A stretch of 64,000 bases of DNA, taken from positions 3,415,462 through 3,479,461 of the forward strand of contig CM030862.1 in assembly GCA_018105865.1 (NCBI GenBank). Direction: 5' to 3'. The number at the start of each line of letters is the position of its first letter. Positions within the stretch are counted from its first letter, which is position 1. The translations under genes were made by a program, and so were the position numbers. This document shows, one piece after another, positions 24,110 to 35,849 of the stretch. The notes under the pieces were generated by a model. That model was not told where the DNA came from, did not search any database, and saw only the letters and a program-made list of their open reading frames with translations. This stretch comes from Metaphire vulgaris (Eukaryota > Annelida > Clitellata > Crassiclitellata > Megascolecidae).

Positions 24110-24578
24110 GCAATTTATATAGTGCAATAAGCATAAAGCGAAGGCCAAAGTCAAGAGCTCTTTACAGGAGGCACTTGTAGGAGATATTGAATAAGTGCGT
24201 CTTTAGTTTCTTTGCAAACAGTTCGGAAGAGGTCTCTTTGGTCACTTCCATCTGGCAGTGCATTCCATAGGACGGAAATTCCCCGCGTAAAAGATCTCTC
24301 CCGAGTTTCGCCGTTTTGGACGGAGGGGAAACGGCCAGAAGGACGCGACTGCTGGACCAGAGATGCAAGCGCCTATCCGTCATCGCAGGCCTGTGCAACA
24401 GCGCTGTTAAATAGCCGGGACAGGTTGAGTTATTGGGACCTGTAATTGATCTTGGTGGGGGGGGGGGTTAAAAGCTTTTGGCATAATTATGGGGGGTAAC
24501 TGAAAGTTGACAGTTGTTGACAAAAGGGAGGGAGTCAAAAGTTGCCCAAAATTGTTGACATAATTAATGGACAGCCCC
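23804..24578. mobile_element. Harbinger-like MITE GGGGCTGTCC, copy 3, split by a LINE
   Basis: Same termini as 17235-17630. It is interrupted between about 24062 and 24440 by an ATT tract and a LINE 3' end on the minus strand. The flanks here are CTA and TTT, so the target duplication is not preserved. Confidence 0.8.
24062..24440 (-). mobile_element. LINE 3' end with (AAT)n tail inside a MITE
   Basis: The minus strand encodes the last residues of a LINE RT (FAKKLKTHLFNISYKCLL then stop), followed by a short 3' UTR ending ATATAAATTGCAATAATAAT and the AAT tail. The head of the fragment is frameshifted. It is 5'-truncated, as is usual for target-primed retrotransposition. Confidence 0.7.
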
Positions 24579-24935
24579 TTTCTAAAAATATATTTTATCT
24601 TTAAAAATTTAGCTCATAAGTAGCAGAAAGCAGGTAAGTTGAAAACAAAACACTTAACCCCTTAACCGTGTGTTTAACTGTAACTCAATGTAAAATGGAC
24701 GGATATATCCGGGATTCCCAGTTAAGGGGTTAACAAACAATTATTTCCTGTGTATTAGAAAGAAGATATTTCATTATTTAATATTTCGTTTTTTCAAGTC
24801 CATTTCGGGATAAGTAACTCTGCCCCGCTGCGCCTGGAATTACGACATGAGTAACAATAGCCAAGGCGTTTATAATTATTACGACACGCGTAACTCTAAC
24901 CACGGCGATGAATCGATTAATTGATTTACCGATTG

Positions 24936-25145
24936 TGGCGCCGCTGTGCTCAATTGGTTAGGGAGCTAAATGGCGGTCTTGCGTTCCGGGGGTTCAAAGT
25001 TCAAACATCGACCACAACAGACACGTTCGTTGATTTCTGCCCCAAGTGCTCAGTGCTCACCCACCGACTCAGTTGTGAAAGGGGTGAATCGGGTATTCGC
25101 TCGATAGAATGAAAGGCGGACAGGGAAAGGCAGATGTTGAAAACG
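24936..25145 (+). mobile_element. tRNA-derived SINE, second type
   Basis: A tRNA-like head with box-A-like TGTGCTCAATTGGTTAGGGA and a B-box-like GGGTTCAAAGTTC, followed by a body with CCCCAAGTGCTCAGTGC and CACCGACTCAG. It is unlike the GGGCAGGAAGATAGC family. Only this copy was seen. Confidence 0.5.
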
Positions 25146-25186
25146 TTGATATTTTAGTCCTGCTATAAAGACTCTGAGCCTATATT

Positions 25187-25513
25187 AGTGGCGTAGCCAA
25201 TGGGGGTTGGGGTTAACCCCCTTGGGCGCCGACGAAAATTAAAAAAAATTGTGTTTCCATGCATTTTAAATTTTCGGACGCGGTTTTGAGGGTCAAGTCC
25301 GGCCTTTGGGGCTGCTGACCAAAATTTTTTAAGCGCCATAGGCGTGATGACCTTTATTTTGCTTGTCAGCATCCGAAAGGAACAGTTTTAGAAGGAAAGA
25401 CATAGGATAGATACATGGAATGACCTTTTTTGCTTGTCAAGATTTTTCGAAAGTTGGTTACGGTCAAAAGTCAAAACCAACCCCCCCTTCCGGAAATCCT
25501 GGCTACGCCACTG
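25187..25513. mobile_element. MITE with CAGTGGCGTAGCC-type termini
   Basis: Left AGTGGCGTAGCCAATGGGGG, right GAAATCCTGGCTACGCCACTG. It contains two copies of a TGACCTTTTTTGCTTGTCA-type module (near 25345 and 25421). Confidence 0.75.
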
Positions 25514-25714
25514 GCCTATATTCATAGTGGGATCTTTGCTTTCTTTAGGCCTACTACCTATTTCCTCAGTACCTTTGATTTGTTATCAGATTGCCAGAAA
25601 TGACTATTCTATAGGCAGAATTACAGTAAGAAGGTATGAAAATTCCAACATTAATTCTGCATGTATGAGTAACCAACCTATCAGCCTCTCAAGTAAACAT
25701 TTGAACGCTAATCC

Positions 25715-26012
25715 AGGGCGGTTCCACGTTGGGTATGATTGGGGATGCATCCCCACACCGAGCTTTTTCTTGTCGGCGTTTTCAGGGTTTACCGGGTCCG
25801 AACCGCTATCATTGTGTGCTAATCAGAGCTGATGACCTTTTCGCTTGGCAGCTTTTTCCAGCAAGGTTTATTTCATTACTTACTTACTGACTAAAAACAC
25901 TGCTAATGACCATTTTTGCTTGTCAACCTTTTTCGGGATTTCATTGAATATCTCCACCAACTTCCTAGAAATTCATTAAATCCCCACCAAGAATTCTTGG
26001 AACCGCCACTGC
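25715..26012. mobile_element. MITE with GCGGTTCCA termini
   Basis: Left GGGCGGTTCCACGTTGGG, right TTCTTGGAACCGCCACTG. It holds two copies of the GACC-TTTT-GCTTG module (25834 and 25907). The same family is nested at 29513-29816. Confidence 0.65.
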
Positions 26013-26261
26013 GCTAATCGTTTTCGGCGTAAAAAACAGCAAACTTATCAATATAATTTATTATAATTCGTTATAATGTGTTGCACTTAAGGTTATAATA
26101 ATATGTTACACTTCGTGTAACAATTTATAACTATTTGGACGCTTTTACCAAATATCTGAAAAAACTCCTGTCTTTTTAAAAGCAGAGTAAACCGGTCAAT
26201 GGAATCGATTTTCAAGACATCGCTTTACCATAGGCGTAAACTTGAATGAAAAAGCGGGGGC

Positions 26262-28081
26262 CCAATCCATTTACCTTTCTCCTTTCACTTGACAGACGAT
26301 CTGAACAATTCGCTGATTTCTTCCGTGAGAAGGTGTCTGGTGTATGGACAGCCACTTCGGAACATGATCCTCCCAACTTCTCCCCCGTCGGACCGGGCTG
26401 TTCTCTGAGCGTATTTCGTACTCTATCAGTAGAGGAAATCACTGCAGAGATACTAACACTGCCTGATAAGTGCTGCGCCAGCGACCCGCTCCCGACACGT
26501 CTCCTCAAGGAATGCTCCGACATCCTAGCGCCGTTCATCACGGAGCTCATCAACCGCTCGCTGCTGCTCGGTGTGGTGCCGCAGACGTTCAAAGACGCCT
26601 TCGTCACTCCGCGGATTAAGCGACCCGGCCTAGACGCTTCAGACGTAGGATCCTACAGACCGATCTCGAATCTGTCTGTCCTGTCGAAGCTGCTTGAGCG
26701 GATAGTCTCCAGGCAGCTTACGGACTATCTTGCGTCCTCTGGCCTCTACCCTGAGCTGCAGTCCGCCTACCGTGCCTATCATTCCACGGAAACGGCAGTC
26801 CTCAAAATCACCACAGACATCCTCCGTGAACTGGATGAGGGTAAGCTGGCTGTCCTCGTTCTTCTCGATCTTACGGCCGCTTTCGACACGGTGGATCACT
26901 CGATACTACTGCGTCGGCTTAATGTCTCGTACGGCATTGGTCATGTGGCCCTTAAATGGTTCCATTCGTATCTCGATCGCCGTACACAATGCGTGCGTTG
27001 TTCCAACTCCAGCACTCACCCATCACACGTCATCTGCGGCGTCGCGCAAGGATCGGTTCTTGGACCCATCCTGTTTACCCTATACGTGGCTGACCTGCTA
27101 CGTCTCATCCGTCAACATGGGCTCCAAGGACACTTGTATGCGGATGACACCCAGATATATGGAGGCTGCTGGCCCTCGGAGACGCAGCAACTGCTTGAGC
27201 GTCTCACTAGGTGTCTGGATGAGATGGCAGACTGGTTGAAGTCTAACAGGCTTCAGCTCAATGTCGCCAAGACCGAGGTCCTCTGGTTCGCCACTGACCG
27301 GAATCAACAACAGCTGCCGCGTTCCTGTATTAGGATTAACGATCTTGAGCTACGCCCAGTCACATCCGTACGAAACTTGGGTATTTATCTCGACAGTGCA
27401 GCGACGATGAAGCTGCATGCAGCTAAGACCGTTGCAAGCTGCTTCGCCTCTCTCCGGCTGATCAAGAGTCTACGTCGGTCAGTCTCCCAAGCCGTCCTCA
27501 AGACGCTGGTCGTAGCTCTTGTCCTCACCAGACTAGACTATGGAAATGCCGTCCTCGCTGGATCGCCTGCCTCTCTACTCTGCAGGCTGCAGTCAGTCCT
27601 GAATGGGGCTGCTCGCCTAATTCATCGGTCCGCGCGTTGCGAGCACGTCACTCCGCTACTTATTGATCTACACTGGCTGTCCGTGCCAGAGCGCATCAAG
27701 TTTAAACTATCTAGTCTCGTTTATCGTTGTCTGCACGGAACAGGACCGAACTATCTGGCGACCGAGTTGCGCAGCGTCTCGGATCTCGAAGGCCGTAGAA
27801 GACTAAGATCCTCCACTACGGCTGAACTGATTGTCCCCAGGACGCGTCTCGTCACTGTCGGTGATCGAACTTTTCCGGTAGCTGCTGCGCGCGCTTGGAA
27901 CTCACTTCCCGCTGACATCCAGAAGTCTCCGTCACTCGACACATTCAAGAAACGCCTCAAGTCCTGGCTATTCAGAACTAGTTACTGTATTTAGTTATTT
28001 AGTTATGTAATGTGTTCGCGCAGTCTGTCGACTAGTCACCACACTAATCTTGACTTTACTTACTTACTTACTTACTTACTC
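26262..28081 (+). mobile_element. 5'-truncated CR1/L2-type LINE with open RT frame
   Basis: One frame is open to the stop at 27992-27994. It encodes most of a reverse transcriptase of the CR1/L2 group: SYRPISNLSVLSKLLERI, LLDLTAAFDTVDHS, GVAQGSVLGPILF, the catalytic YADDTQIYGG and a C-terminal WNSLPADI block. The endonuclease domain is missing, so it cannot be autonomous. The 3' end is a TTAC tail (28054-28081). It is closely related to the full-length copy at 37.0-40.6 kb, and lack of stops over about 575 codons suggests recent insertion. The GTCGCGCAAGG motif replaces the usual GVPQG with GVAQG. Confidence 0.92.
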
Positions 28082-28130
28082 AACAGATAGAAGTTTACAC
28101 CTATGATTTTTACCGTTGGTCGAGTCACTA

Positions 28131-28503
28131 CAGTAGAACTTCGTTATAGCGGACTCGATTATAGCGTACTCTCGGTTTATAACGTACTGCAATGTATACG
28201 GTCCCACGTGATGCGCTAACGTATTGGATGGTATTGGATATATCTTTCATCCAGGGATATTTCTACACCCCCTAACACCCCAACACCCCCCCATTTGAGA
28301 TCGACACCCCTCCCCAACACCTCCACTCCCAATCTCAGCTATGGGATGACCTTTTTTGCTTGCTTGTCAGACTTTTTGGCAGGGGACCCCCGGAATTTAC
28401 GGACACCCCCCAATTGATAATCCTAGAAATAACCCTGCTTACTTCGGATATGACGTACTCAATTTTACAGACCCGCTAAGTACGTTATAACGAAGTCCTA
28501 CTG
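28131..28503. mobile_element. Tc1/mariner-like MITE CAGTAGAACTTCG
   Basis: Ends CAGTAGAACTTCGTTATAG and TATAACGAAGTCCTACTG, with TA on both sides (28129-28130 and 28504-28505). It is interrupted at about 28245-28435 by a C-rich repeat relative of 63485-63560. Two halves of the same element, split by several kb of younger insertions, flank 1320-4230 and 14000-16930. Confidence 0.75.
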
Positions 28504-28611
28504 TAGACTTCCTCTGCCTGTATTTGGGATTATCTGAGGATTTGGCTGTTGAAATGTTTAACTGGGTGCGTTTTTTATGTTACTCTGGCAAAAGCTATAT
28601 TCGACCGGCAG

Positions 28612-29110
28612 ATGGCGCGCTTCGACGGCTTCGCGACGATGTACATGAGGATGCCGATGTCGACGTCGACCCTGCCCGTCCAGGGTTCGTGCACCGTCGA
28701 AGACCAGCGCATAACGCTCAAGTTCCCCTTCACCGGGATCGAGTTCGACCTGCCCGGGTCGCCGAAGGAGAACCGAAACGACTTTGATTTCAAGATACGC
28801 GGAGCGCAGGGCGACATGACCATGACCGTCGCCTACGTTCCGGAACTGAAGGCGTTCACAGGGGTGGGAAGGCAGGACGAGGACGACATACCCGTCCTGA
28901 CGTTCTGCTTCTTCCCCGCCGACAGCCCCCTCTCTCGTCTGCCGAGACTCTAGGGGGATGCCTCCGCCCGCCCGCCCGACCGACGAGTAGGCACAATCAG
29001 TCACACTGCGGCGGCGCACATGTGACGCTGCTTGTACTCGTTTCAAAATATAATATTGAATTGTTCTGTCTTCTAGAAACTTTTGTGATAGAAATAAAGA
29101 AATCTAAACA
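28612..29110 (+). CDS. 3'-terminal exon of an unrecognised gene
   Basis: A GC-rich open frame standing out from AT-rich repeats. It runs to TAG at 28951-28953 and includes MARFDGFATMYMRMP, ITLKFPFTGIEFDLPG, DFDFKIRG and the tail DDIPVLTFCFFPADSP. The alternation of hydrophobic and charged residues suggests a beta-rich globular fold. An acceptor is plausible at CGACCGGCAG just before 28612, or at GGCAAAAG (28594). A poly-A signal AATAAA lies at about 29094. No family is recognised, upstream exons were not found, and the start is an inference from splice-site shape. It could be a retrogene fragment. Confidence 0.5.
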
Positions 29111-29160
29111 GCTTTTTTTGACCCGCAGCTAGTTTGAGGCAGGAAAATAGGCGTATTAAC

Positions 29161-29838
29161 AGTGGCGTGCAGAGGGGGCAGTGGCGGCTCCACATGGGGT
29201 GGGGGACAGGCCGGACAGCGCCCCCTCTTATTGAATGCCTGGTCCCCCAGTGGACGCCCCTGTTGGGACCCTATATTTACTATTACATACCTCTCAACAA
29301 ATGGTTGGCCCCCATGCTTAGAAGTTGCCAACCCAACGGCCCCCACTTGTCAAATCCTGGAACCGTCACTGGAGGGGCGGTGGGGCTCCGGGCATCCACC
29401 AGATGGGGGCATCCAGATTGTCTCGGCGACCTTTGTTGCTCGTTAACAGCTAACCGAGATGCATGCGGGGGGAGGGAGGGGGCATCCAAGTTAAACTTGG
29501 CCCCGGGCGTCCGCCACTAGTGGTGGTTCCATGAATTCTTGGTAGGGGATGAAAAAATGTATAGGAAGTTGGTGGGGGGATGCAGAGTGAAGAAGAAAGA
29601 AGAGAAAAAGGTCATTGTTAGTAGTGTTTTGCTCACTAAATGATAATAAACCTTGCCAAAAAGACCGACAAGCAAAAACAGAAGGTCATTCGCAGTATTT
29701 TTCACTAAATTTTCTAAAAACTCACTGGAAAAGAGGTTGACAAGCAAAAAAGGTCATCCGGAACCCCGGTGGGGGATGCATCCCCCCAGTCATCAACATG
29801 GTGGAACCGCCACTGTCCACTGCTCTTGGCACGCCACT
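29161..29838. mobile_element. Nested MITE cluster
   Basis: An outer element (CAGTGGCGTGCAGAGG ... TTGGCACGCCACTG) holds a GCGGCTCCA-type MITE (29179-29371, ending GGAACCGTCACTG) and a GTGGTTCCATGAATTCTTGG-type MITE (about 29518-29816, ending GGTGGAACCGCCACTG). The inner one carries GACAAGCAAAAAAGGTCATC. Confidence 0.65.
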
Positions 29839-29839
29839 G

Positions 29840-30343
29840 AATATTACCACTATAAATACATAACGATGCAATAGAGTACAGTAGACTACGTTGCTATTAC
29901 CTCAGTGAAGGTTTAGAAAGAAGATTGCTATGTACTTGTGCTTAGTTTCAAGATAAAGATTTGAGTTTAAAATTAACTGTCCATTGATATGCAACAGGCG
30001 ACTTATGTAAGCTGCCGTGTAAGGCGAGAATTCAACCAAGTTTAATTGATTGCCTGCAAAATAAATTTTATTAGAAAGCAAATACCAAAAGTTCTTGTTG
30101 AACATGCAATACACTATATCGGCTTTATGCTTGGTTTTCCATGTTGTGAATTCTCTAAACGCATCATATAATAATTATAATTCAGAAATACCCGGTTGGC
30201 TGTAATAGAAACTGGCTAAAGGCTTTTTAAAACGACTCTACCACATTAACTGAGATTAATTAGTTCGAACGTGTGAGGTTGACCTCAATGACCTGCGCTG
30301 ACCTGGGACTATAGCTGCCTATGGCCTAGGCCATTGAATGACA

Positions 30344-30399
<56 letters not shown>

Positions 30400-30780
30400 T
30401 AACGAGTCTGCGCCTGTAAAAACAGTCTAATTTGTGTGACTTTGTGAACGTTACCAGTTGCGTGATTTCACGTTGCAATATGCCTTAGTAATAATATTAT
30501 TAGTGCTTTAGTTCTTTAGTTCTTTCCTCGACGTTTTGAGAACAAACTGGTCCTCTGCTATATTAAATATGTAGGGCGATTGTAGGCCTACTTTGTGTCA
30601 ATGTTAATTAGGCTGATGTTCGAATTAAACGAGCGTTAGTGAAGCATTGTTTGTCACTGCCCTGTTTGATTTTGAATATACATTTGGCCTGCATACTGTG
30701 GTATTCCAAACTTTCATCACTGGGCCAAATTTTTCTACATAAAACCGAGCCACGACTTCTAGAAATGTGTGGACGTCTAT
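29840..30780. other. Stretch without recognised gene
   Basis: AT-rich sequence with an (AT)n tract at 30341-30394. No exon, RNA gene or repeat family could be assigned to the rest. Confidence 0.4.
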
Positions 30781-30782
30781 TC

Positions 30783-31024
30783 AGTTACGTAGCAATATGC
30801 TCGGGGGCCTTGACGAAAAACGGGCAGGGGGCCCTTTCCGGAGACGATCTGACGAGTTTGCGAAAATGTTGACGACCTTTTTTAGCTTGTCGGTCTTTTT
30901 TCGATCTGACAACTTTTACAACTTTGCGGAAACAAATTTTTTTGGCTCGGGTCGGGGGCCCTTTGCAGGTCGGGGGCCCTTGGCATTTGGCCAGGTTGTC
31001 CATATGGCTGCTACGCCTCTGCGG
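30783..31024. mobile_element. MITE with GTAGCAATATGC / CATATGGCTGCTACG ends
   Basis: The reverse complement of the element inserted into the SINEs at about 3560-3795 and 16265-16507. It contains GACGACC-TTTTTTAGCTTG, a variant of the shared module, and paired GGGGGCCCTT blocks. Confidence 0.65.
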
Positions 31025-31315
31025 GACGGGAAGATAGATGAGTGGTAATATCACTGGGCAGGCACGCCGACGACACGGGTTCAATCCCGTAGGAGCCCCT
31101 AAGGTCGACTCAGCCTTAATCGCTAGAGGGCGATAGTAACATCAAAATGAGTAGCAATGGCAACATTGCGAAAGTAACCATAGGTTCGGCGGAAGAGACT
31201 GGCCACCGTCCGCCGATGTATGGCTTAGCCACCTATGGGCTGATGGCCACAAACGGGGATCAGCACCGCACCTATGGGCATTGTCAATGCCTAGGGTGAA
31301 AATTTACTTTTTTTT
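31020..31315 (+). mobile_element. tRNA-derived SINE, copy c (uninterrupted)
   Basis: Same family as 3331-3850: GGGAAGATAGATGAGTGGTA (A-box-like), GGGTTCAATCCCG (B-box), AAGGTCGACTCAGCC, ending with a T-rich tract near 31310. The body around GATCAGCACCGC is continuous here, showing that the MITE in copies a and b is a secondary insertion. Confidence 0.8.
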
Positions 31316-31319
31316 TACT

Positions 31320-32130
31320 CTGCGTCTATTTATAGCTGTAGAATTATGTATAGACAGATTTCGCCAAAACAGAATAACATTCACACTTTGGAAAACCAGT
31401 TTTATAAAATAATTCCAACGACCATTTTGGCTAAATTCATATTTAGAGATCATAAAATTGCGTGCTTCGTATTTTAAAATGGACTGTTTTTTATTCCTTT
31501 GTAAGAATATGGGAATCTAGCACCCTGCCAGACTCAAAACGAATTTCAAAAATCCCTGGAAATCAACAGCATTCTTCTCTCTTCGTCTATTCCACAAAGA
31601 CATCTATCCGACCTATCAATCTATCTAATTTATTTCTTATTACCATATTTCTCTAACTATTTATTTATTTGCAATTTATTTATTTATTTTCTTTAAATAT
31701 TTATTTATCTGCTATTTATTTATTAAAACAATTCTATGCGTTTTGTCTTCATTTCATTCATTAAAATCAATGACGTCATCACTTTCTTTGCGTCAAACGA
31801 GTCAAAGGTCATCTATATAACAATCGGGTTCAGGATTCTTGTTAGGGTCAACTTCTGTTAGGCCTATATTATCACGCCTACGATTAACTGTTGGGATTCA
31901 GGAAGCGTTATTATAAAAACTTTCAATCTAAAAAACACTCTTAAATAGTAAATCTAGTTAATATTGGGCATAGCAGCTTCTGAATACCACAAGATCTAAA
32001 ATAACTTCGAGCGACAGATTCGATAATTTCAGTAAACTGGCTTATAGTATTACTGAAAGTAATACTACTGAGTTTTGATAAGCTGTGCCTAATTGAGTTG
32101 AAATGGAAGTCGGTGATCTACTGTAATCAA
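31320..32130. other. AT-rich upstream region
   Basis: No gene is seen. ATTT-rich low-complexity sequence lies at 31650-31730. A TATA-like CTTATAGTATT at 32041 is about 90 bp upstream of the ATG at 32133. Confidence 0.35.
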
Positions 32131-32132
32131 CG

Positions 32133-33056
32133 ATGGCCAATGACAGACCGGATTCACCGGTCACGTGTCGGACCATCACGGGTCCGGTGATCGAGCAGCG
32201 GCAGAAGACCCACTCGCCGGTGACCTGCGGAAGATTCACCGGCCGGAGACCGGGAATCGCCGCCCACACCCTCGAATTTCAGGACGAAGACACGTACCGA
32301 TCCTACAACTCCGGAACCTACGCGTTCAGCAGGCGGAACTTCGCGCGGCTGCGCGTCAACGCGCGCAAGTACTTCGGACCGCGAAACCTTGACCGGTGCG
32401 TACTGGAGGCTCTGTCCGGATGCCTCGCCCGGCAGCAGGACGAGCGATGCCGACCCGGCCGCGGCGGCGGCGGCGGCGGCGCCGGGGCGGTGGACGACCT
32501 GTCGACGGCGAGATCGAAGGCGAAGCGACAGAGTCGATTTCTCGGTCTCGGCCGGAGAGACCCGTTCGATGCGTTGGACAACTACGAGACGATCCACCAA
32601 TCGAAGGCCAGCTGCTCCGGGGAAGTCCTGCCCGTACAGAACGACTCCCTTTTCCCGTACGATCTCGCCACTCCGGAATTCAGGGCCGCCCTGCTCGACT
32701 CCCTGGTCGGTGCCCTCGTCCGGGATCGCTGGGACGGACTGGACGTGGACGAAGCCTTCGAGAAGTTTCGGCAGGAGTACCTGACAGGTGACAGACAGGT
32801 GACGAGAAGGAGAATAAACCGCTGCGTCGGTGTCGGAAGGCACAAGCGCCCCGCGGCTCTGAAGAGTCCGAGGATCATGGCCGGAGCGACGGAAGAGGAT
32901 GGTGGTCCCACCGCTCGCACAACTACCACCACTCTTCCGCGGCTGTACAGGGGCAAGTTGATCACCGTCAGTAGACCGGGACGAGTCACGAACTGGAAGG
33001 TCAGGTACTGGGAGGTGAACGCGCTGGACAAAGTGGCGGCGTATGGACGAAAGTGA
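32133..33056 (+). CDS. Orphan GC-rich reading frame, 307 codons
   Basis: A single open frame from an ATG in good context (CAACGATGG) to TGA at 33054. The product is basic and mostly hydrophilic: LEFQDEDTYRSYNSGTYAFS near residue 46, a Gly run (GRGGGGGGAGA) near residue 110, and an acidic/amphipathic DEAFEKFRQEYLTGDRQ near residue 200. There is no signal peptide, transmembrane segment or known motif. The antisense strand is also open for 339 codons, a common by-product of GC-rich codons; the sense frame is preferred for its start context and protein-like composition. It may be a single-exon gene or the last exon of a longer one. No clear AATAAA follows. Confidence 0.45.
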   Translation: MANDRPDSPVTCRTITGPVIEQRQKTHSPVTCGRFTGRRPGIAAHTLEFQDEDTYRSYNSGTYAFSRRNFARLRVNARKYFGPRNLDRCVLEALSGCLARQQDERCRPGRGGGGGGAGAVDDLSTARSKAKRQSRFLGLGRRDPFDALDNYETIHQSKASCSGEVLPVQNDSLFPYDLATPEFRAALLDSLVGALVRDRWDGLDVDEAFEKFRQEYLTGDRQVTRRRINRCVGVGRHKRPAALKSPRIMAGATEEDGGPTARTTTTTLPRLYRGKLITVSRPGRVTNWKVRYWEVNALDKVAAYGRK

Positions 33057-33705
33057 GAAGGAATGACGCTTGCATAGGAAATATTTCAAAAGATTCGGCA
33101 ATGCAAAATGAAAGCCATAAAAGACGGCAAACGCAGCAGAAAACATCTCTACGACGTATACGATGTCTCCCACTATAGACCACTGTGTCTGATTTTCGCT
33201 TGTTTGTTTAATTAACTTAGGCCCAATTTAGCGTCTGTTCAGGACTGCACAGTGTTTCTTAACAACGAGCTATAACAAAGACAGAGGCCTAGTAGACAGG
33301 CCTAGTACCCGCAAGTGACTCTGATTAGCGCATAGTAAGACAAAGTCTTTCCAATATTAGCATCCGCGTTATGCGAGACTAGGCCTATCGTTCTGTGGAC
33401 CGGACTAGTTCGACAGACCTACCAGAACATCTAAGATCAACAATTAACCTAGACTTAACGTCTAGCTAGGCTTAATAGATAAACGAGCTGAATTCAGAGT
33501 TTGACAGGCTTGTCATTCATACAACGAATCGGAAGCGGTTTTTGTGTTTAAAATTATGGTAAACGACATTTGAGGGACATAAGCTTCAGACTTAGAGGTA
33601 GAAATGTGAGGATGTCCCTATTCAACCTCGGTATTTTGGACTCTAGATCTTGAGGGCTTGCAGTCTTAGCGCCTTTGCGTTCGATCTCAGCTTATTACCG
33701 TAGAC
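33057..33705. other. Stretch without recognised gene
   Basis: Unique-looking sequence with scattered TAGGCCT words; no exon or repeat assigned. Confidence 0.35.
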
Positions 33706-34487
33706 CAGTGTTTCCCGAACTGTGGGTCGCGACCCAAAAGCGAGTCGCAGGGCTCAGTCTAGTGTGTCGCGAGGTAGCACGAAATTAGATTCAAAAGCGT
33801 CATTTTCTAACCAATATCACAATGTCACAAGCCTTGAAAGTTGCAAGTAGGCTTAGGTTTTAAGAAATTTATACGCTTGCAATCCTCCATATACGGCTTA
33901 TATTATAATGATTAGTGTTTTATCTAATTTAGTTGACAATACGTTTGCAGGGTCACGTCGTGTTACAAAGCCACTGTGGCTGAATTGAGTCGCAGTTTCA
34001 GAAAGTATAGGAAACCCTGACCTTTAAAGGACTTTTTAAAATTAACATTATTTTGCAATAACGCAAAGAATGCGTATTCCGACCATTTTGCTCTGAAACT
34101 CCGCTAACAATAGAGGATCTCGGCCATATTGTGCCATAGAGCTGCCGGTTAAGCGATTTTGCCAGACTCATAGGAGTATTACGGCGCGTAACAAAGGTAT
34201 GTTCCTGCGAAATTTTAACAAGACAATAATCAAGAAAGTTTACTATCTATTCCTCTATTTTTGTCTTATTTGGCAAATATCTAAATAATATATTTGCCAT
34301 ATTTTCATTTGAATTGAATCAGAGCTTTTGTTTTGCAATTTCTTCAAAACTCAGATTATTTTAAACTAACGTTCGCCAGGTGGCTTAGTGCGTTTTACAA
34401 ATAATTATTACATGCTATGATTAGGGTCGCTGCATGTTACAAAACCGCTGAGGTGGGCCGCGGTTTCAGAATGTTTCGAAAACCCTG
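33706..34487. mobile_element. hAT-like non-autonomous element
   Basis: Starts CAGTGTTTCCCGAACTGTGG and ends near TTTCGAAAACCCTG. It is the uninterrupted relative of 14321-15385, about 780 bp. Inner TTCCGACCATTTTGCTCTGA is shared by all copies. An exact target duplication was not found. Confidence 0.65.
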
Positions 34488-34510
34488 CTGCAGAATGATG
34501 ACTAGTCCTC

Positions 34511-34764
34511 AGTGGCGTATCCAGGATTTCCGGAAGAGGGTTTGGTTTTGGCCGCAACCATTTTCAAATAATCTTGACAAGCAAAAAACCTGCCATCCGC
34601 GTCTTTTCTCTTTTTTTCTTGACAAGCAAAAAAGGGCGTCAACGTACCAGCCAAGGAGGGGGTTTTCAACCCCAAATTCGCGTCAAAAATAAAAAATACA
34701 TGGAAACACGTTAAAAATTTCATCGTCGGCAGCCCCCAAATCCCCACCTTGACTACGCCACTGC
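34511..34764. mobile_element. MITE with CAGTGGCGTATCC termini
   Basis: Left CAGTGGCGTATCCAGG, right TTGACTACGCCACTG. It holds two GACAAGCAAAAAA modules (34578, 34621). Confidence 0.75.
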
Positions 34765-35083
34765 TAGTCCTCATGCCATATATTAGAATTTAACTCTGCT
34801 TTGAATTCAACGATCGACTTCAAATCTGGCTCCTAACATAATTGGAGGCACAAGCTATTAAATGCAGAGAGAGAGAAAGAGCAAAATATTGAAAGAGAAC
34901 GAGAAAGGTTAAACTTAATGTTCGTTCAATTATTCGGAGGATTTTGGAAATTTAACTCTTTCCATTGTGACGACAACCCAAATGGATTTCGAAAATTAGG
35001 ACTTTCGGCGCCCGACCCCCCTCTAGAGGCAGAAAATTTAGGGTGCAGTTATCATCTGATGATTATGCCATAGAGCACGGGGC

Positions 35084-35849
35084 CAGGGTTTCCCAAACAT
35101 TTTGGAACCGCGGCCCTCTTCAGCTTTTTTGCAACGTGTCCGCGACCCTAAGCATAGTATGTAATATCATACAATGCAGTAGGCCATCTGGCGAACGTTA
35201 GTTGAAACGAATCTTCTGAGTTTTGAATAAATGGTAAACAAAAGCAGCGATTCAATTCGAATAAATTATGGAAAATTTATTAAGCATAATTTTTCGTACT
35301 TTGCCAAATAAGACGAAAGGAGAGAAATAGATATTGAAATTTTTTGAAAATTATCTTTTCAAACTGTTTGCAAGGAACATACCTTTGTTACGTGTCTTAA
35401 AAACCCTATGAGTATGGCAAAATCGCTTAACCGATATGCTAAATATAGAAGTAGAAAGAACTTCCCTATTGTTCGTGGAGTTTCAGAGCAAAATGATCGG
35501 AATACGCTTTCCTTGCGTTATTGCGAAATAAGATTAATCTTAAAAAGTACTAGACCGGTGTTTCACAAACTTTTTGGAACTGTGCGACAGTGCGACCCAC
35601 GTCAGCGGATTTGTAACATGCCGTGGCCCTGCAAATTTATTGTCAACTAAATGTGTATAAAACACTAATCCTTTTAATTAATATAAGCAGTGTATGGAGG
35701 ATTGCAGGCATATAAATTTCTTAAAACCTACTTCGTGGTATTGGTTAAAAAATGACACATTTGAATCAAATTTCGATCTACCCCGCAACCCAGTAGACTG
35801 AGCTCTGCGACTCACTTTTGGTTCGTGACCAACAGTTTGGGAAACACTG
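35084..35849. mobile_element. hAT-like non-autonomous element, inverted
   Basis: Starts CAGGGTTTCCCAAAC and ends GTTTGGGAAACACTG: the inverse of the 33706 element, about 766 bp, non-coding. Confidence 0.7.

Noticed and set aside
32154..33173. 339-codon antisense frame over the orphan gene
   Set aside because: GC-rich coding sequence often leaves the antisense open; the sense frame has the better start and composition. Not fully excluded.
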